Below, piece by piece: positions 35,294-43,415 of a DNA stretch of 64,000 bases. The position numbers and the translations under genes are program-made. Position 1 is the stretch's first letter. Each line of letters starts with the position of its first letter. Origin of the DNA: Lactobacillus helsingborgensis (GTDB lineage: Bacteria; Bacillota; Bacilli; Lactobacillales; Lactobacillaceae); assembly GCF_000970855.1 (NCBI RefSeq), contig NZ_KQ034046.1, positions 179,567-243,566 on the forward strand, given 5' to 3'. The notes below the pieces were generated by a model. That model worked only from the letters and a program-made list of their open reading frames with translations, was not told where the DNA came from and made no database searches.

Positions 35294-36098
35294 TCTAACG
35301 TTAACTAACTTTAACCAGCGCAAATTCCAGCTGCATACATATACTTTGGGATCAATTGGCGAATTGGTGACTCCCAAGCATCCCCTCGCAATAGTAATAC
35401 CCGGTGGTAGTTTTGACCATTTGTCAAAAAGAGAAGGCGAGCCGGTTGCATTAGCTTTTAACAATTGCGGTTTCAACAGCGTGGTGATGGAATATAACTT
35501 AGTGCAAGATGAAGGCGACATTTATCCTGATGCTGGTCTTGATGTCTTGACCACTGTTAAGTATTTTCGTGAACATGCGCAAGAATATCAGATTGACCCT
35601 GAAAAAATTGTGACGATCGGCTTTTCAGCCGGTGGACACGTTACCAGTTTTGCCAACAGTATGGCTAATTCTGCCAAATACCAGCAAGAATTTGGTTTTA
35701 AGAGTGAAGAAGTTCTGCCTAATAAAACTATTTTGGGCTATCCTTTAATTAATTTGACTAAGATCGGTTTTGATATTCCGGCAGATGAACAAGATAAAGT
35801 TCCCGCAGATGAATTTATTAAGGACAGTTCTTTAGGCGTAACTGCAAATACGCCGGCAACTTTTATTTTTCATGCTTGGGATGATCCCATTGTTCTTGTA
35901 ACTAATACGTTTGAGTATATCGAGGCCTTACAAGAAAAGAAAGTGCCGTGTGAAGTTCATATTTTCAATCGTGGTGGTCACGGTTTTTCTTTGGCACGTA
36001 AAGACATGGTGGTTAAAGGTAGAGAATGGCAGGAAAATCCGCACGCGGCGCATTGGTTTGAACTAGCGCAAGAATGGTTAACAAGTGAATGGCAATAA
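35280..36098 (+). CDS. Alpha/beta hydrolase (esterase, BD-FAE/acetyl esterase type)
   Basis: 272 residues. LAIVIPGGSFDHLSKREGEP (oxyanion GG), VVMEYNL, elbow IGFSAGGHV with Ser nucleophile, acid in HAWDDPIV and His in RGGHGFSL give a full triad in the family order. Members are carboxylesterases or sugar-ester deacetylases. It starts inside the YibE/F partner gene, so translation is coupled; a functional link with the transporter-like pair is plausible. Confidence 0.88.
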   Translation: MKVNDLTLTNFNQRKFQLHTYTLGSIGELVTPKHPLAIVIPGGSFDHLSKREGEPVALAFNNCGFNSVVMEYNLVQDEGDIYPDAGLDVLTTVKYFREHAQEYQIDPEKIVTIGFSAGGHVTSFANSMANSAKYQQEFGFKSEEVLPNKTILGYPLINLTKIGFDIPADEQDKVPADEFIKDSSLGVTANTPATFIFHAWDDPIVLVTNTFEYIEALQEKKVPCEVHIFNRGGHGFSLARKDMVVKGREWQENPHAAHWFELAQEWLTSEWQ

Positions 36099-36128
36099 AA
36101 AGGAGTACGAGTTCTGTACTTCTTTTTT
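36098..36128 (+). terminator. Terminator of the YibE/F-esterase operon
   Basis: AAGGAGTAC/GTACTTCTT stem (with G-U) and six T, starting at the stop codon. Confidence 0.82.
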
Positions 36129-36212
36129 GTTCGGATTTAGAAGATTTAATTATAAAATTCTAATAATATTCATATTAGAAACAAAAAATTTAAATTATTT
36201 TAAGCAAAGGGG

Positions 36213-36240
36213 TTGCATTTATTTTTAAAGGGTATATAAT
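36213..36240 (+). promoter_or_regulatory. Promoter of the small membrane protein gene
   Basis: TTGCAT (36213-36218), 16-base spacer, TATAAT (36235-36240). Confidence 0.7.
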
Positions 36241-36275
36241 GCTGGTATTTAAATCGAAAGAAAGGACATGATTTT

Positions 36276-36539
36276 TTGAAGTTAACGAAGATGAAAATTT
36301 TAACGGCAGTTAATGGCTTACTAACTCTAAGCAGTCTAATCATGTTATTCTTTGGATTATGCAACCAAGTTAATGAGTCAAAGAATCTGCTAGATGAGGA
36401 ACAGACAATTACGCTGAACAATAATAATATGATTATTTTGGCAGCTGTAGTTGCGTTGATGGTCTTCGGCTATGCGTTCTTTGCGACTTGGTTAAAAGGT
36501 GAACCCGCAAAGGCTCATTTGTTAAGACACAGAGCGTAG
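36276..36539 (+). CDS. Small two-helix membrane protein, unknown function
   Basis: 87 residues from TTG 36276, nine bases after AAAGGA; the first in-frame ATG (36291) is too far from that site. Two hydrophobic helices (about 8-28 and 52-71) flank a polar stretch, ending with a basic tail (RHRA). It has a near-consensus promoter and its own terminator, which suggests good expression. No family recognised. Confidence 0.65.
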   Translation: MKLTKMKILTAVNGLLTLSSLIMLFFGLCNQVNESKNLLDEEQTITLNNNNMIILAAVVALMVFGYAFFATWLKGEPAKAHLLRHRA

Positions 36540-36548
36540 CTGATTAGG

Positions 36549-36595
36549 AAAAATCGGGCTGTACTTCAATAGTTGAGGTATAACCCGATTTTTTT
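36549..36595 (+). terminator. Terminator of the small membrane protein gene
   Basis: Long hairpin with an AATCGGG/CCCGATT base and six or more T. Confidence 0.85.
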
Positions 36596-36721
36596 GCGCT
36601 CAAAATTAGGAGACAAGCTTATTCTAATTACTTTTTTAGATAAAGTTGTTTGTTTAAATAAAGATATTTATGATGAACATAGTAGTGAAATAATTAGAAA
36701 TGCTGAAAGGGAATTTTGTCA

Positions 36722-37252
36722 ATGAGTAAAATAAAAGATGAAGTTTATGATCCATTTTTACCCACTTTACTAATATCTCTACATCAAGAGTATGTAAAAG
36801 AAATTTTAACTGGTCAAAAAATAATTGAATACCGCAAAAGTTTTTTCAAAGATAGTTTTCAAGCCTTTGTCTATACTACTGGCAGTGCTGGCGGCATTCA
36901 ATTATTTATTAAGTGTGCCCCGCTAATTCGCAATAATGCTGCTAATTTAGCGCAAATTGGTCAGGAAATTCAAAATGATGATTATGCTGAAATTTATGAC
37001 TATTTTATGCCTAAAGATGATGGTTGCATTATTCCGATTTTAAAATCTTGTGCTGTTAAAAAAATTACGCTTGAGCAGCTGCGAGCTGTTTTACCCCAAA
37101 TTGTTGTTCCGCAAAAATATTTGTTTTTAGATCGACCTGATAAAACAGATTTGCTCAATTTTTTATTAAACCAAGAATGCGATAATTTAATCATTAATAA
37201 CTGGGATAAGCGGTATGCGCTAATTAAATATATACTTGCCGGCAAAAATTGA
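36722..37252 (+). CDS. ASCH-domain-like protein
   Basis: 176 residues from ATG 36722 (ten bases after AAAGGG; a TTG six bases earlier is possible). The N-terminal half has the ASCH/PUA-like pattern: LLISLHQEYVKEILTGQKIIEYRKSF followed by a beta-strand 'AFVYTT'. ASCH domains bind RNA or modified nucleotides, and the K-x-x-E-Y-R-K segment is the family hallmark. The C-terminal half is helical and unassigned. Cytosolic; single gene between terminators. Confidence 0.72.
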   Translation: MSKIKDEVYDPFLPTLLISLHQEYVKEILTGQKIIEYRKSFFKDSFQAFVYTTGSAGGIQLFIKCAPLIRNNAANLAQIGQEIQNDDYAEIYDYFMPKDDGCIIPILKSCAVKKITLEQLRAVLPQIVVPQKYLFLDRPDKTDLLNFLLNQECDNLIINNWDKRYALIKYILAGKN

Positions 37253-37266
37253 GTGGTAAAAGAAAA

Positions 37267-37307
37267 AATAAGTCTTGAAGGACCTAAATCTTTCAAGGCT
37301 TATTTTT
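37267..37307. terminator. Bidirectional terminator between convergent genes
   Basis: AATAAGTCTTGAAG pairs with TTTCAAGGCTTATT; U-rich tails on both strands serve the ASCH gene (+) and the deoR gene (-). Confidence 0.82.
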
Positions 37308-37316
37308 ATTGGCAAT

Positions 37317-38072
37317 TTACCAGATAAGTTCAATATCGTGCTTATTGCAATACTTGATCGTATCTTTAGGCGGTTTCTTGTCAGAGATGATCGCCTTAAA
37401 AATCTTTAAAGTACTTGCTTTAATAAAGTCACTTTGTTCAAACTTGCTGCTATCCATTAGGAGCAAACTTTCCTTGGCATTGGCAATCATTGCCAAACGA
37501 AAGTTGGCCTGCTCCTTGTCAGTGATATAAACACTGTCGTTTAGCAGGCTGCCAAAAGAAACAATTGCCAAATTGGTATTGTAATTATTGATTTGGGCAA
37601 TCGTGTCACTGCCAACGGTTCCTCCGAAACTTCTGGGGTTATGCCCGCCCAAAGTATATAACGTCACATTTTCTAATTTACTCAATTTATAGGCATGCAG
37701 CAGCCCATTGGTAATAAACACCAGCTTATTCTTTCTAAATAAGTAGTCTGGAATAAAGCTGGTGGTAGAACTTGAATCCAAAAATACAGCCATATTGTTG
37801 GTAATAAAAGAAGCTGCTTTTTCACAAATGTATTTCTTGCCCTTAACATTCTCTTGTTCACGCACGGAATAAGGAAACTCTAAGTTTGCCTTGCCTAATA
37901 AGCTGACATAGCCAAACTTCCTGCTAATCATGTTTTGCTTTTCCAGTAAGACCAAGTCTCGCCGCAGGGTTGACTGACTAACATAAATTTTAGTGGCTAG
38001 TTCTGACGTTTTAATTTTTCCAACCGAATTAAGAATATTCATAATTTGTTGCAATCTACTATCTTTATACAA
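37317..38072 (-). CDS. DeoR-family regulator of the galactitol-type operon
   Basis: 251 residues starting at TTG 38072 with GGAGG seven bases upstream. The HTH (about 6-55) includes the family block STLRRDLVLLEK; the C-terminal sensor domain has FLDSSSTTS, FITNGL and TLGGH motifs for sugar-phosphate binding. Divergent from the galactitol-type operon over 194 bases that hold direct repeats and a palindrome, so it is its likely repressor. Confidence 0.92.
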   Translation of the reverse strand: MYKDSRLQQIMNILNSVGKIKTSELATKIYVSQSTLRRDLVLLEKQNMISRKFGYVSLLGKANLEFPYSVREQENVKGKKYICEKAASFITNNMAVFLDSSSTTSFIPDYLFRKNKLVFITNGLLHAYKLSKLENVTLYTLGGHNPRSFGGTVGSDTIAQINNYNTNLAIVSFGSLLNDSVYITDKEQANFRLAMIANAKESLLLMDSSKFEQSDFIKASTLKIFKAIISDKKPPKDTIKYCNKHDIELIW

Positions 38073-38120
38073 AATTTATCCTCCATTCACAATTAATTTA
38101 CTAATTTTGATGACTAAGTA

Positions 38121-38153
38121 TGAACAAAATAATCAAAAAAAGTGAACAAAAAT
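38121..38153. repeat. Two direct repeats in the deoR/gat control region
   Basis: TGAACAAAAT (38121-38130) and TGAACAAAAAT (38143-38153) start 22 bases apart, two helical turns, which suggests paired binding by a dimeric regulator. Confidence 0.5.
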
Positions 38154-38156
38154 CAT

Positions 38157-38173
38157 AATACGTGAAACGTATT
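38157..38173. promoter_or_regulatory. Palindromic operator at the gat promoter
   Basis: Perfect inverted repeat AATACGT-gaa-ACGTATT abutting the -35 box of the gat operon. Probable binding site of the divergent DeoR protein. Confidence 0.6.
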
Positions 38174-38200
38174 GCTTATGAAAAATAGTGTCATTACAAT
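38172..38200 (+). promoter_or_regulatory. Promoter of the galactitol-type operon
   Basis: TTGCTT (38172-38177), exactly 17-base spacer, TACAAT (38195-38200). Confidence 0.75.
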
Positions 38201-38205
38201 TAATT

Positions 38206-38220
38206 TTGAAATCGGTTTCT
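38206..38220 (+). promoter_or_regulatory. Catabolite-responsive element (cre) of the gat operon
   Basis: TTGAAATCGGTTTCT fits WTGNAANCGNWNNCW at every position and lies just after the predicted transcription start, a repressing location for CcpA. Confidence 0.82.
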
Positions 38221-38266
38221 AAAAAAATTATATAGAAAAATTAACGTTAATGAAAGGAAAAGTAAA

Positions 38267-38665
38267 TTGATAAATTTTGTAAAGGCGCTTAATGATCTTT
38301 TTTTGGGCAATCTGGGCAAAGGAATCATCCATAATATTTCAACAAATCGAATATTTTATGCAATTGGCTTTCTAATTTACGGCTTTTTACTAATGTATGC
38401 TCACATTATTTATCTTTTTTATATTCCTAAGGAGATTGAAAAAGTTGTATTAAAGAATCGAGATTTGGCTCTTGGGCAAATTTATGAGTTATGGCTCAAG
38501 CATAAAAAAGCAATGAGTTTTTGGTTGCTAGTACCAACTAGAAATGAGCTTTGGGTACAAAGACTTAACTCCTCAAGCGGTAATTATGATGTTTTGTTTT
38601 TTAACAAAAAGAATAGTTACCAGTCTGAATACGATTTATTAACTGCTATCTATCAAAAACTCTAA
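38267..38665 (+). CDS. Unknown membrane protein, first gene of the gat operon
   Basis: 132 residues from TTG 38267, behind AAAGGA at about 8 bases. One strong hydrophobic segment (about 30-52) splits a short N-terminal part from a soluble C-terminal domain of 75 residues with several Trp/Tyr (FWLLVPTRNELWVQRL). No family recognised. It is the first gene after the cre-containing promoter and 40 bases ahead of gatB, so it is coregulated with the sugar-alcohol genes. Role unknown. Confidence 0.62.
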   Translation: MINFVKALNDLFLGNLGKGIIHNISTNRIFYAIGFLIYGFLLMYAHIIYLFYIPKEIEKVVLKNRDLALGQIYELWLKHKKAMSFWLLVPTRNELWVQRLNSSSGNYDVLFFNKKNSYQSEYDLLTAIYQKL

Positions 38666-38705
38666 GGGGTTAGCTTTTGGTCAATTAAATACTGGGAGAA
38701 CAATT

Positions 38706-38999
38706 ATGAAAAAGAAATTATTATATGTTTGTTGTGGTACAGGGATAGCCACATCAACAATTTTAAACAAGAAAGTAACTGATATTGTATCGGACTTGAA
38801 AATTCCCTTTGAGATAGTCCAGTGTACTGTCGCTGATATACCAGCAAAAGTAGCTAGTAGAAGGCCAGATTTGATAGTGTCTTCGACAATGATTTCCGCT
38901 GATATTGGTGATGTCCCCGTAGTTTTGGGGCAATCACTTTTAACAGGTATCGGCAAAGAAAAGACAGTCGCTAAAATCAAAGAAATACTCGAAGGCTAA
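38706..38999 (+). CDS. gatB: PTS galactitol-type enzyme IIB
   Basis: 97 residues. LLYVCCGTGIATST puts the phosphocysteine at Cys10, as in GatB (CGTGxATS). It hands phosphate from IIA to the sugar during uptake through GatC. Correct length; start behind GGGAGAA; 17 bases ahead of gatC. Confidence 0.93.
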   Translation: MKKKLLYVCCGTGIATSTILNKKVTDIVSDLKIPFEIVQCTVADIPAKVASRRPDLIVSSTMISADIGDVPVVLGQSLLTGIGKEKTVAKIKEILEG

Positions 39000-39016
39000 A
39001 CGGAGGGCAATACATT

Positions 39017-40288
39017 ATGGAACTAATTCTCAATTTTTTCCAATATATCGTAAATTTAGGTGTTAGTGTCATGATGCCAATAATAATTACCATACTAGGT
39101 CTCATTTTTGGCAAAAAGATTGGGGTGGCTTTTAAAGCAGGATTGACTGTTGGAATTGGCTTTGTCGGTATCAACGTGATGTCGGCAATGATGATGAATT
39201 CAATTTCGCCAGTAGTCAAAGCCCTCGTGAAACAGTATCACTTTCATCTGACAGCAACTGATACTGGTTGGCCAGTGGCTTCATCAATTGCTTGGGGGAC
39301 TCCGGTAGTACCGTTTGTTTTCTTAGCAATCATTTTGACCAATATCATTATGATTGCACTCAACTGGACCAAGACTATGGATATTGATATCTGGAATTAT
39401 TGGCAACCGTTGTTTACAGCCAGTGCGCTTTATTTAACCACTAAAAATATGTTTATAGCAGTATTAAGCGCCGTGATTAACATGGCAATCATATTTAAAC
39501 TGGCTGATTATACGCAAAAGGATGTGGAAGAAAATCTAGGTCTGGAAGGAGTTTCGTTTCCAGGATTGCAAACTACGAACTGGGCGGTGATAGGCTATCC
39601 CTTAAATTGGCTGCTCGATCAGATACCGGGCGTGAAGAAAATTAGCTGGACGCCGGAAAAATTACAACAACACTTGGGTATTTTCGGTGAACCAATGATG
39701 ATGGGCTTAATTATCGGTGGTGCTATGGCGGCAGTTGCGAGAATGTCTGTTGCCAAAATATTGACTACAGCAGTGGCAATTTCAGCCAGTTTAGTCTTAA
39801 TTCCGCGCATGGTTGCCATTTTAATGGACGGACTATCAACTATTTCCGAAGCAGCGCAGGAATTTATGCAAAAAAGATTTAACGGTAAAAAGCTCTACAT
39901 CGGGATGGATGCAGCTTTAGGAATTGGCAACCCGTACGTCTTAACGTTGGGGTTAATCATGGTTCCGATCACAATGATTTTAGCTTTTATCCTGCCGGGC
40001 AATAAGGCAATGCCACTTGCCGATCTAACTGCCTTACCGTTTTACGTTATTTTTGCCATTGTGCCTTCAAAAGGCAATTTGTTCCGCGGCATCATCATTT
40101 CCTTATTTATTTGTAGCATTACGCTTTACATGTCGAGCTTTGCCGCACCGCTTTTGACTAATTTAGCTTCTTCAATCGGCTATCACGTTCCGTCTGGGAT
40201 AACGCAGATTACTTCTCTGGCAATCGGTACACAGTGGTATTCATGGATAACATATTACCTGCTTAAGTTGTTAGCCGGAATTTTGTAG
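39017..40288 (+). CDS. gatC: PTS galactitol-type enzyme IIC
   Basis: 423-residue inner-membrane permease with about ten to twelve helices. Typical GatC blocks: VMMPIIITILGLIFGKKIGVAF, AGLTVGIGFVGINVM, DTGWPVASSIAWGTP and LGIFGEPMMMGLIIGG. It carries the sugar alcohol while IIB phosphorylates it. Galactitol is the best-known substrate of this family; related permeases take other polyols, so specificity is inferred. Confidence 0.93.
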   Translation: MELILNFFQYIVNLGVSVMMPIIITILGLIFGKKIGVAFKAGLTVGIGFVGINVMSAMMMNSISPVVKALVKQYHFHLTATDTGWPVASSIAWGTPVVPFVFLAIILTNIIMIALNWTKTMDIDIWNYWQPLFTASALYLTTKNMFIAVLSAVINMAIIFKLADYTQKDVEENLGLEGVSFPGLQTTNWAVIGYPLNWLLDQIPGVKKISWTPEKLQQHLGIFGEPMMMGLIIGGAMAAVARMSVAKILTTAVAISASLVLIPRMVAILMDGLSTISEAAQEFMQKRFNGKKLYIGMDAALGIGNPYVLTLGLIMVPITMILAFILPGNKAMPLADLTALPFYVIFAIVPSKGNLFRGIIISLFICSITLYMSSFAAPLLTNLASSIGYHVPSGITQITSLAIGTQWYSWITYYLLKLLAGIL

Positions 40289-40306
40289 CTGAGGTGGTAA
40301 CAAATT

Positions 40307-41260
40307 ATGATTCATTTAATTTGCCCTAATCCGGCGATTGACCGAACTTTACTTTTTAAAAAAATTGTACGGGATAAGCCTAACCGCCCATTAAAAATGA
40401 AAGAAGTGCCGGGAGGCAAGGGCTTTAATGTGGCTTATGCACTGAGTTTTGACCACGATGTTGATTTTAAAATTCATACAATTCTGGGTGGTAAATACGG
40501 TGAGCACTTTATTCAGCTGGCTGATTATTATCATTACCCCATAGTCAGAACAGCCGTTGATACTAATACTAGGCTATGTCACATATTAGTTGATGAAAGT
40601 GACAGATCGCTAATTTTGTCACAGGAATATGGTTTTAAACTTAACCGACGCTTATTTAACAGTTTTACTAATACATTGCTGGATAGTGTTAAAAATGGTG
40701 ACTATATCGTTTTTTCCGGCTCTTTAATGCAGGGAATGCCTGAAACCTATATCAGTGATGTGGATGAACAGCTGCAGCAGCGCGGTGTTAAAGCCAGAAT
40801 GGTAATTGATACCAGTGGGGCGCCGCTTAGGCAGGCGTATAAATTAGCTCCTTACATGATTAAAATCAACAATGAGGAAATTCTTGATATTTTTCCGCAG
40901 AAGAAGTTGGAAACAATTCAGGACTACCTTCATCTTCTTCAATCTGATGTTGATCCCGCAATTAGCAATTTTATTATTACTCTGGGAGGCAAAGGAGCAA
41001 TTGGCAGAATTGGGCACAAATACCTTTATGGTTATTCACAACCGGTAGAAGTTAAAAACCCTAATGCCAGTGGTGACTTTTTCTTAGGACGGTTCATGCA
41101 CGGATTGGCACGAAAAGAAGAAGAAATGACAATACTGCGGGAGGCGTTAGCTTTTTCAACCAGTAATGTGGAAAACTGGTTCCCAGAAGTAACGCCAAAG
41201 CAATTAGCAAATGCAAAGATAGAGATACAAGATTTAGAACTAGGAGCAAAAACTAAGTAA
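40307..41260 (+). CDS. PfkB-family kinase (tagatose-6-phosphate kinase-like)
   Basis: 317 residues of the LacC/FruK branch: CPNPAIDRTL at the N-terminus, PGGKGFNVAYAL, and FSGSLMQGMPE. In this operon it should phosphorylate tagatose-6-phosphate (or another ketose phosphate) at C1. The C-terminal catalytic motif is unusual: NASGDFFLG where family members read close to G-S-G-D-S; the catalytic Asp remains. It overlaps gatD by one base. Confidence 0.85.
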   Translation: MIHLICPNPAIDRTLLFKKIVRDKPNRPLKMKEVPGGKGFNVAYALSFDHDVDFKIHTILGGKYGEHFIQLADYYHYPIVRTAVDTNTRLCHILVDESDRSLILSQEYGFKLNRRLFNSFTNTLLDSVKNGDYIVFSGSLMQGMPETYISDVDEQLQQRGVKARMVIDTSGAPLRQAYKLAPYMIKINNEEILDIFPQKKLETIQDYLHLLQSDVDPAISNFIITLGGKGAIGRIGHKYLYGYSQPVEVKNPNASGDFFLGRFMHGLARKEEEMTILREALAFSTSNVENWFPEVTPKQLANAKIEIQDLELGAKTK

Positions 41261-42294
41261 TGAAAGCATTAGTAATTACTGCCAAAAATAAAATGGAATT
41301 ACAGGATATTCCCGTTCCAGAAATTGAAAATGACCAAGTACTGATTCATGTAGCGTATGCAGGAATTTGTGGTTCAGACTTGCCACGTTACTATGAAGGC
41401 AAGGTGCATCATTTTCCCCAGATACCCGGTCATGAATTTTCAGGAACTGTGACCAAATTGGGCAGGGCGGTTACCGGTTTAAGCATCGGAGATCGGGTTA
41501 GCGTGGCGCCACTTATTCCCTGTGGCAAATGTGCTGAATGCCAAGCGGGCTTGCCGTCAATGTGTACCAATTATACTTTTATTGGTTCAAGTGTTCCGGG
41601 GGCATTAGCTGAATACGTGGCGGTGCCGGCACAAAACTGTCTGGTCTTACCCGACAATATTTCTTTAATTGAAGCAGCAACTATTGAACCACTTACGGTA
41701 GCTATTCATGGAATTGAGCGTGTCAATTTTAAAGCGGGGGCAAACGTTCTGGTCTTAGGCGTGGGCTCCGTCGGCTTATTGACCGTGATGGCACTTAAAG
41801 CAAGAGGTGCAGGGAAAATTACGGTGGTTGACATTAAAGATGCCAGTTTAAAGGTCGCTCAAGAATGTGGTGCAGATGTTGTCATCAATTCAGCCAAGGT
41901 CAATTTAGACCAATATTTGTCAAAGCGGAAATTATTTGATGCGGTTTTTGAAACTGCGGGTAACCCTATTACTCAAGTTCAAGCATTGAAGTATGCCGCT
42001 AAACATGCCCAAGTGGTTTTTATCGGTAAGACGACTAAACCCACAACGTTTCAATATCAGGAATTTGAACAGATTTTGCGCAAGGAACTGGAGATTACTG
42101 GTTCGTGGCTGTCATTTTCTGCACCGTTTCCCGGGTACGAATGGCAAGCTGCTATTGCTTATCTTTCATCAGGCAGGATCAGTACGCAAAAACTGATTAC
42201 GGGAGTCTATTCACTAACAGATCAAGATAAGCCGTTTGCAGTATTAAGTGATAAAAACGCTGGCGCAATCAAAGTAATGTATAAAATAAGCTAA
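41260..42294 (+). CDS. gatD: Galactitol-1-phosphate 5-dehydrogenase
   Basis: 344-residue zinc-dependent medium-chain dehydrogenase. Catalytic zinc site C37, H58, E59 (GICGSD and GHEF); structural zinc C88, C91, C94, C102; cofactor loop VLGVGSVGLL. GatD oxidises galactitol-1-phosphate to tagatose-6-phosphate. The sorbitol-dehydrogenase branch is related, so the exact hexitol is inferred from the GatABC context. Confidence 0.9.
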   Translation: MKALVITAKNKMELQDIPVPEIENDQVLIHVAYAGICGSDLPRYYEGKVHHFPQIPGHEFSGTVTKLGRAVTGLSIGDRVSVAPLIPCGKCAECQAGLPSMCTNYTFIGSSVPGALAEYVAVPAQNCLVLPDNISLIEAATIEPLTVAIHGIERVNFKAGANVLVLGVGSVGLLTVMALKARGAGKITVVDIKDASLKVAQECGADVVINSAKVNLDQYLSKRKLFDAVFETAGNPITQVQALKYAAKHAQVVFIGKTTKPTTFQYQEFEQILRKELEITGSWLSFSAPFPGYEWQAAIAYLSSGRISTQKLITGVYSLTDQDKPFAVLSDKNAGAIKVMYKIS

Positions 42295-42312
42295 GGAGAA
42301 AAATAAAAAATT

Positions 42313-42909
42313 ATGCTATACCAAAGTGAACGTGAAAAACTGGTTAAATTTGTCAAAAACATGTATGAACGCAAAGTAACTAATTCCGCTGGTGGAAACG
42401 TCAGTGTGAAGGTTGATGAAAATCACTATATTATGACGCCCAGATTGATGGCAGAAGATTTTCACTGTGATTTGCGTCCTGATCAAATTCTGGTTTTAGA
42501 TAAAGACGCAAACGTCATTGAAGGCGACGGCAAAGTTACACGTGAAGTTAATATGCATCTGGCTTGTTATGAAGAAAATCCGGAAATAGGTGCTGTTGTA
42601 CACGCTCATGCTCTTGAATCAATGACTTTTTCAACGCTGGGGATTGATATGCCTAACTTAACTGAGGCAACCCAGAAGATTGGGACTATTAAGTGTTTTA
42701 AGTATCATCAGGCGATGACAATGGATCTTGCTAACACTGTGCGGGCACAAGTACGCGCTGATCAACAAGCGACTAAGGCATATTTACTTAATCGTCACGG
42801 CATCTTAGTAACGGGACCAACCCTTGAAAAAGCCTATGATATGGCGGAAAGGCTGGAATGGAATGCCAAAATTGCCAAAGAGAGCTTTGTTTATAAAAAG
42901 CTTTCTTAA
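42313..42909 (+). CDS. Class II aldolase/adducin-family protein (FucA/RhaD-like)
   Basis: 198 residues. The zinc and catalytic residues of fuculose-phosphate aldolase are all placed: Glu78 (REVN), His97 and His99 (HAHALESM) and His162 (NRHGILVTG), with SAGGNVSV near the N-terminus. Family members cleave or epimerise ketose phosphates. In this operon it takes the position usually held by a tagatose-1,6-bisphosphate aldolase (LacD or GatYZ), neither of which is in the window, so it may cleave the bisphosphate itself. RBS AAGGAG is unusually far (about 16 bases). Confidence 0.85.
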   Translation: MLYQSEREKLVKFVKNMYERKVTNSAGGNVSVKVDENHYIMTPRLMAEDFHCDLRPDQILVLDKDANVIEGDGKVTREVNMHLACYEENPEIGAVVHAHALESMTFSTLGIDMPNLTEATQKIGTIKCFKYHQAMTMDLANTVRAQVRADQQATKAYLLNRHGILVTGPTLEKAYDMAERLEWNAKIAKESFVYKKLS

Positions 42910-42930
42910 AAGTGAAAAGAGAGTTGACCA

Positions 42931-43398
42931 ATGAGTTTGCAGGATATTTTTAAAACTGATTTGATAGATATAAACATTGAGGTAGACAATGAACCCGATT
43001 TGTTTGCTTATGCGGCTAAAAAGTTATTAGCAAAAGGTTTGGTAAAGCCGGGATATGCGGCGGCTTTGACCAAAAGAGAAAAAGAATTTCCCACCGGCTT
43101 AATGACTAAAAACTTTAATATTGCAATTCCGCATGCCGATCCCGAAAACGTCAATGCACCGTTCATTTATATTTTGCGCTTGACTAAACCAATTGTCGTG
43201 GAACAGATGGCTGACAGAGAAAAGATTAAGGTTAAAGATGTCTTTATTCTAGGGATTAAAGACGGCCGCAAGCAGGTTGATGTTTTAGCAGCGCTCATGA
43301 ACTTATTTGTGAACGATGCATTCGCCCAAGATTTTTTGGCAGCAACTACAGCTCAAGAAATATCTGCCAGTGTTACCAAACATTTACAAGTTGATTAA
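42931..43398 (+). CDS. gatA: PTS galactitol/fructose-type enzyme IIA
   Basis: 155 residues. His68 in NIAIPHADPENV is the phosphorylation site of the fructose-mannitol-type IIA fold. It completes GatABC in this operon, though it is placed after the catabolic genes rather than next to gatB. RBS weak (GAGAG). Confidence 0.92.
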   Translation: MSLQDIFKTDLIDINIEVDNEPDLFAYAAKKLLAKGLVKPGYAAALTKREKEFPTGLMTKNFNIAIPHADPENVNAPFIYILRLTKPIVVEQMADREKIKVKDVFILGIKDGRKQVDVLAALMNLFVNDAFAQDFLAATTAQEISASVTKHLQVD

Positions 43399-43415
43399 GA
43401 AGGTGCAGTAATAAA

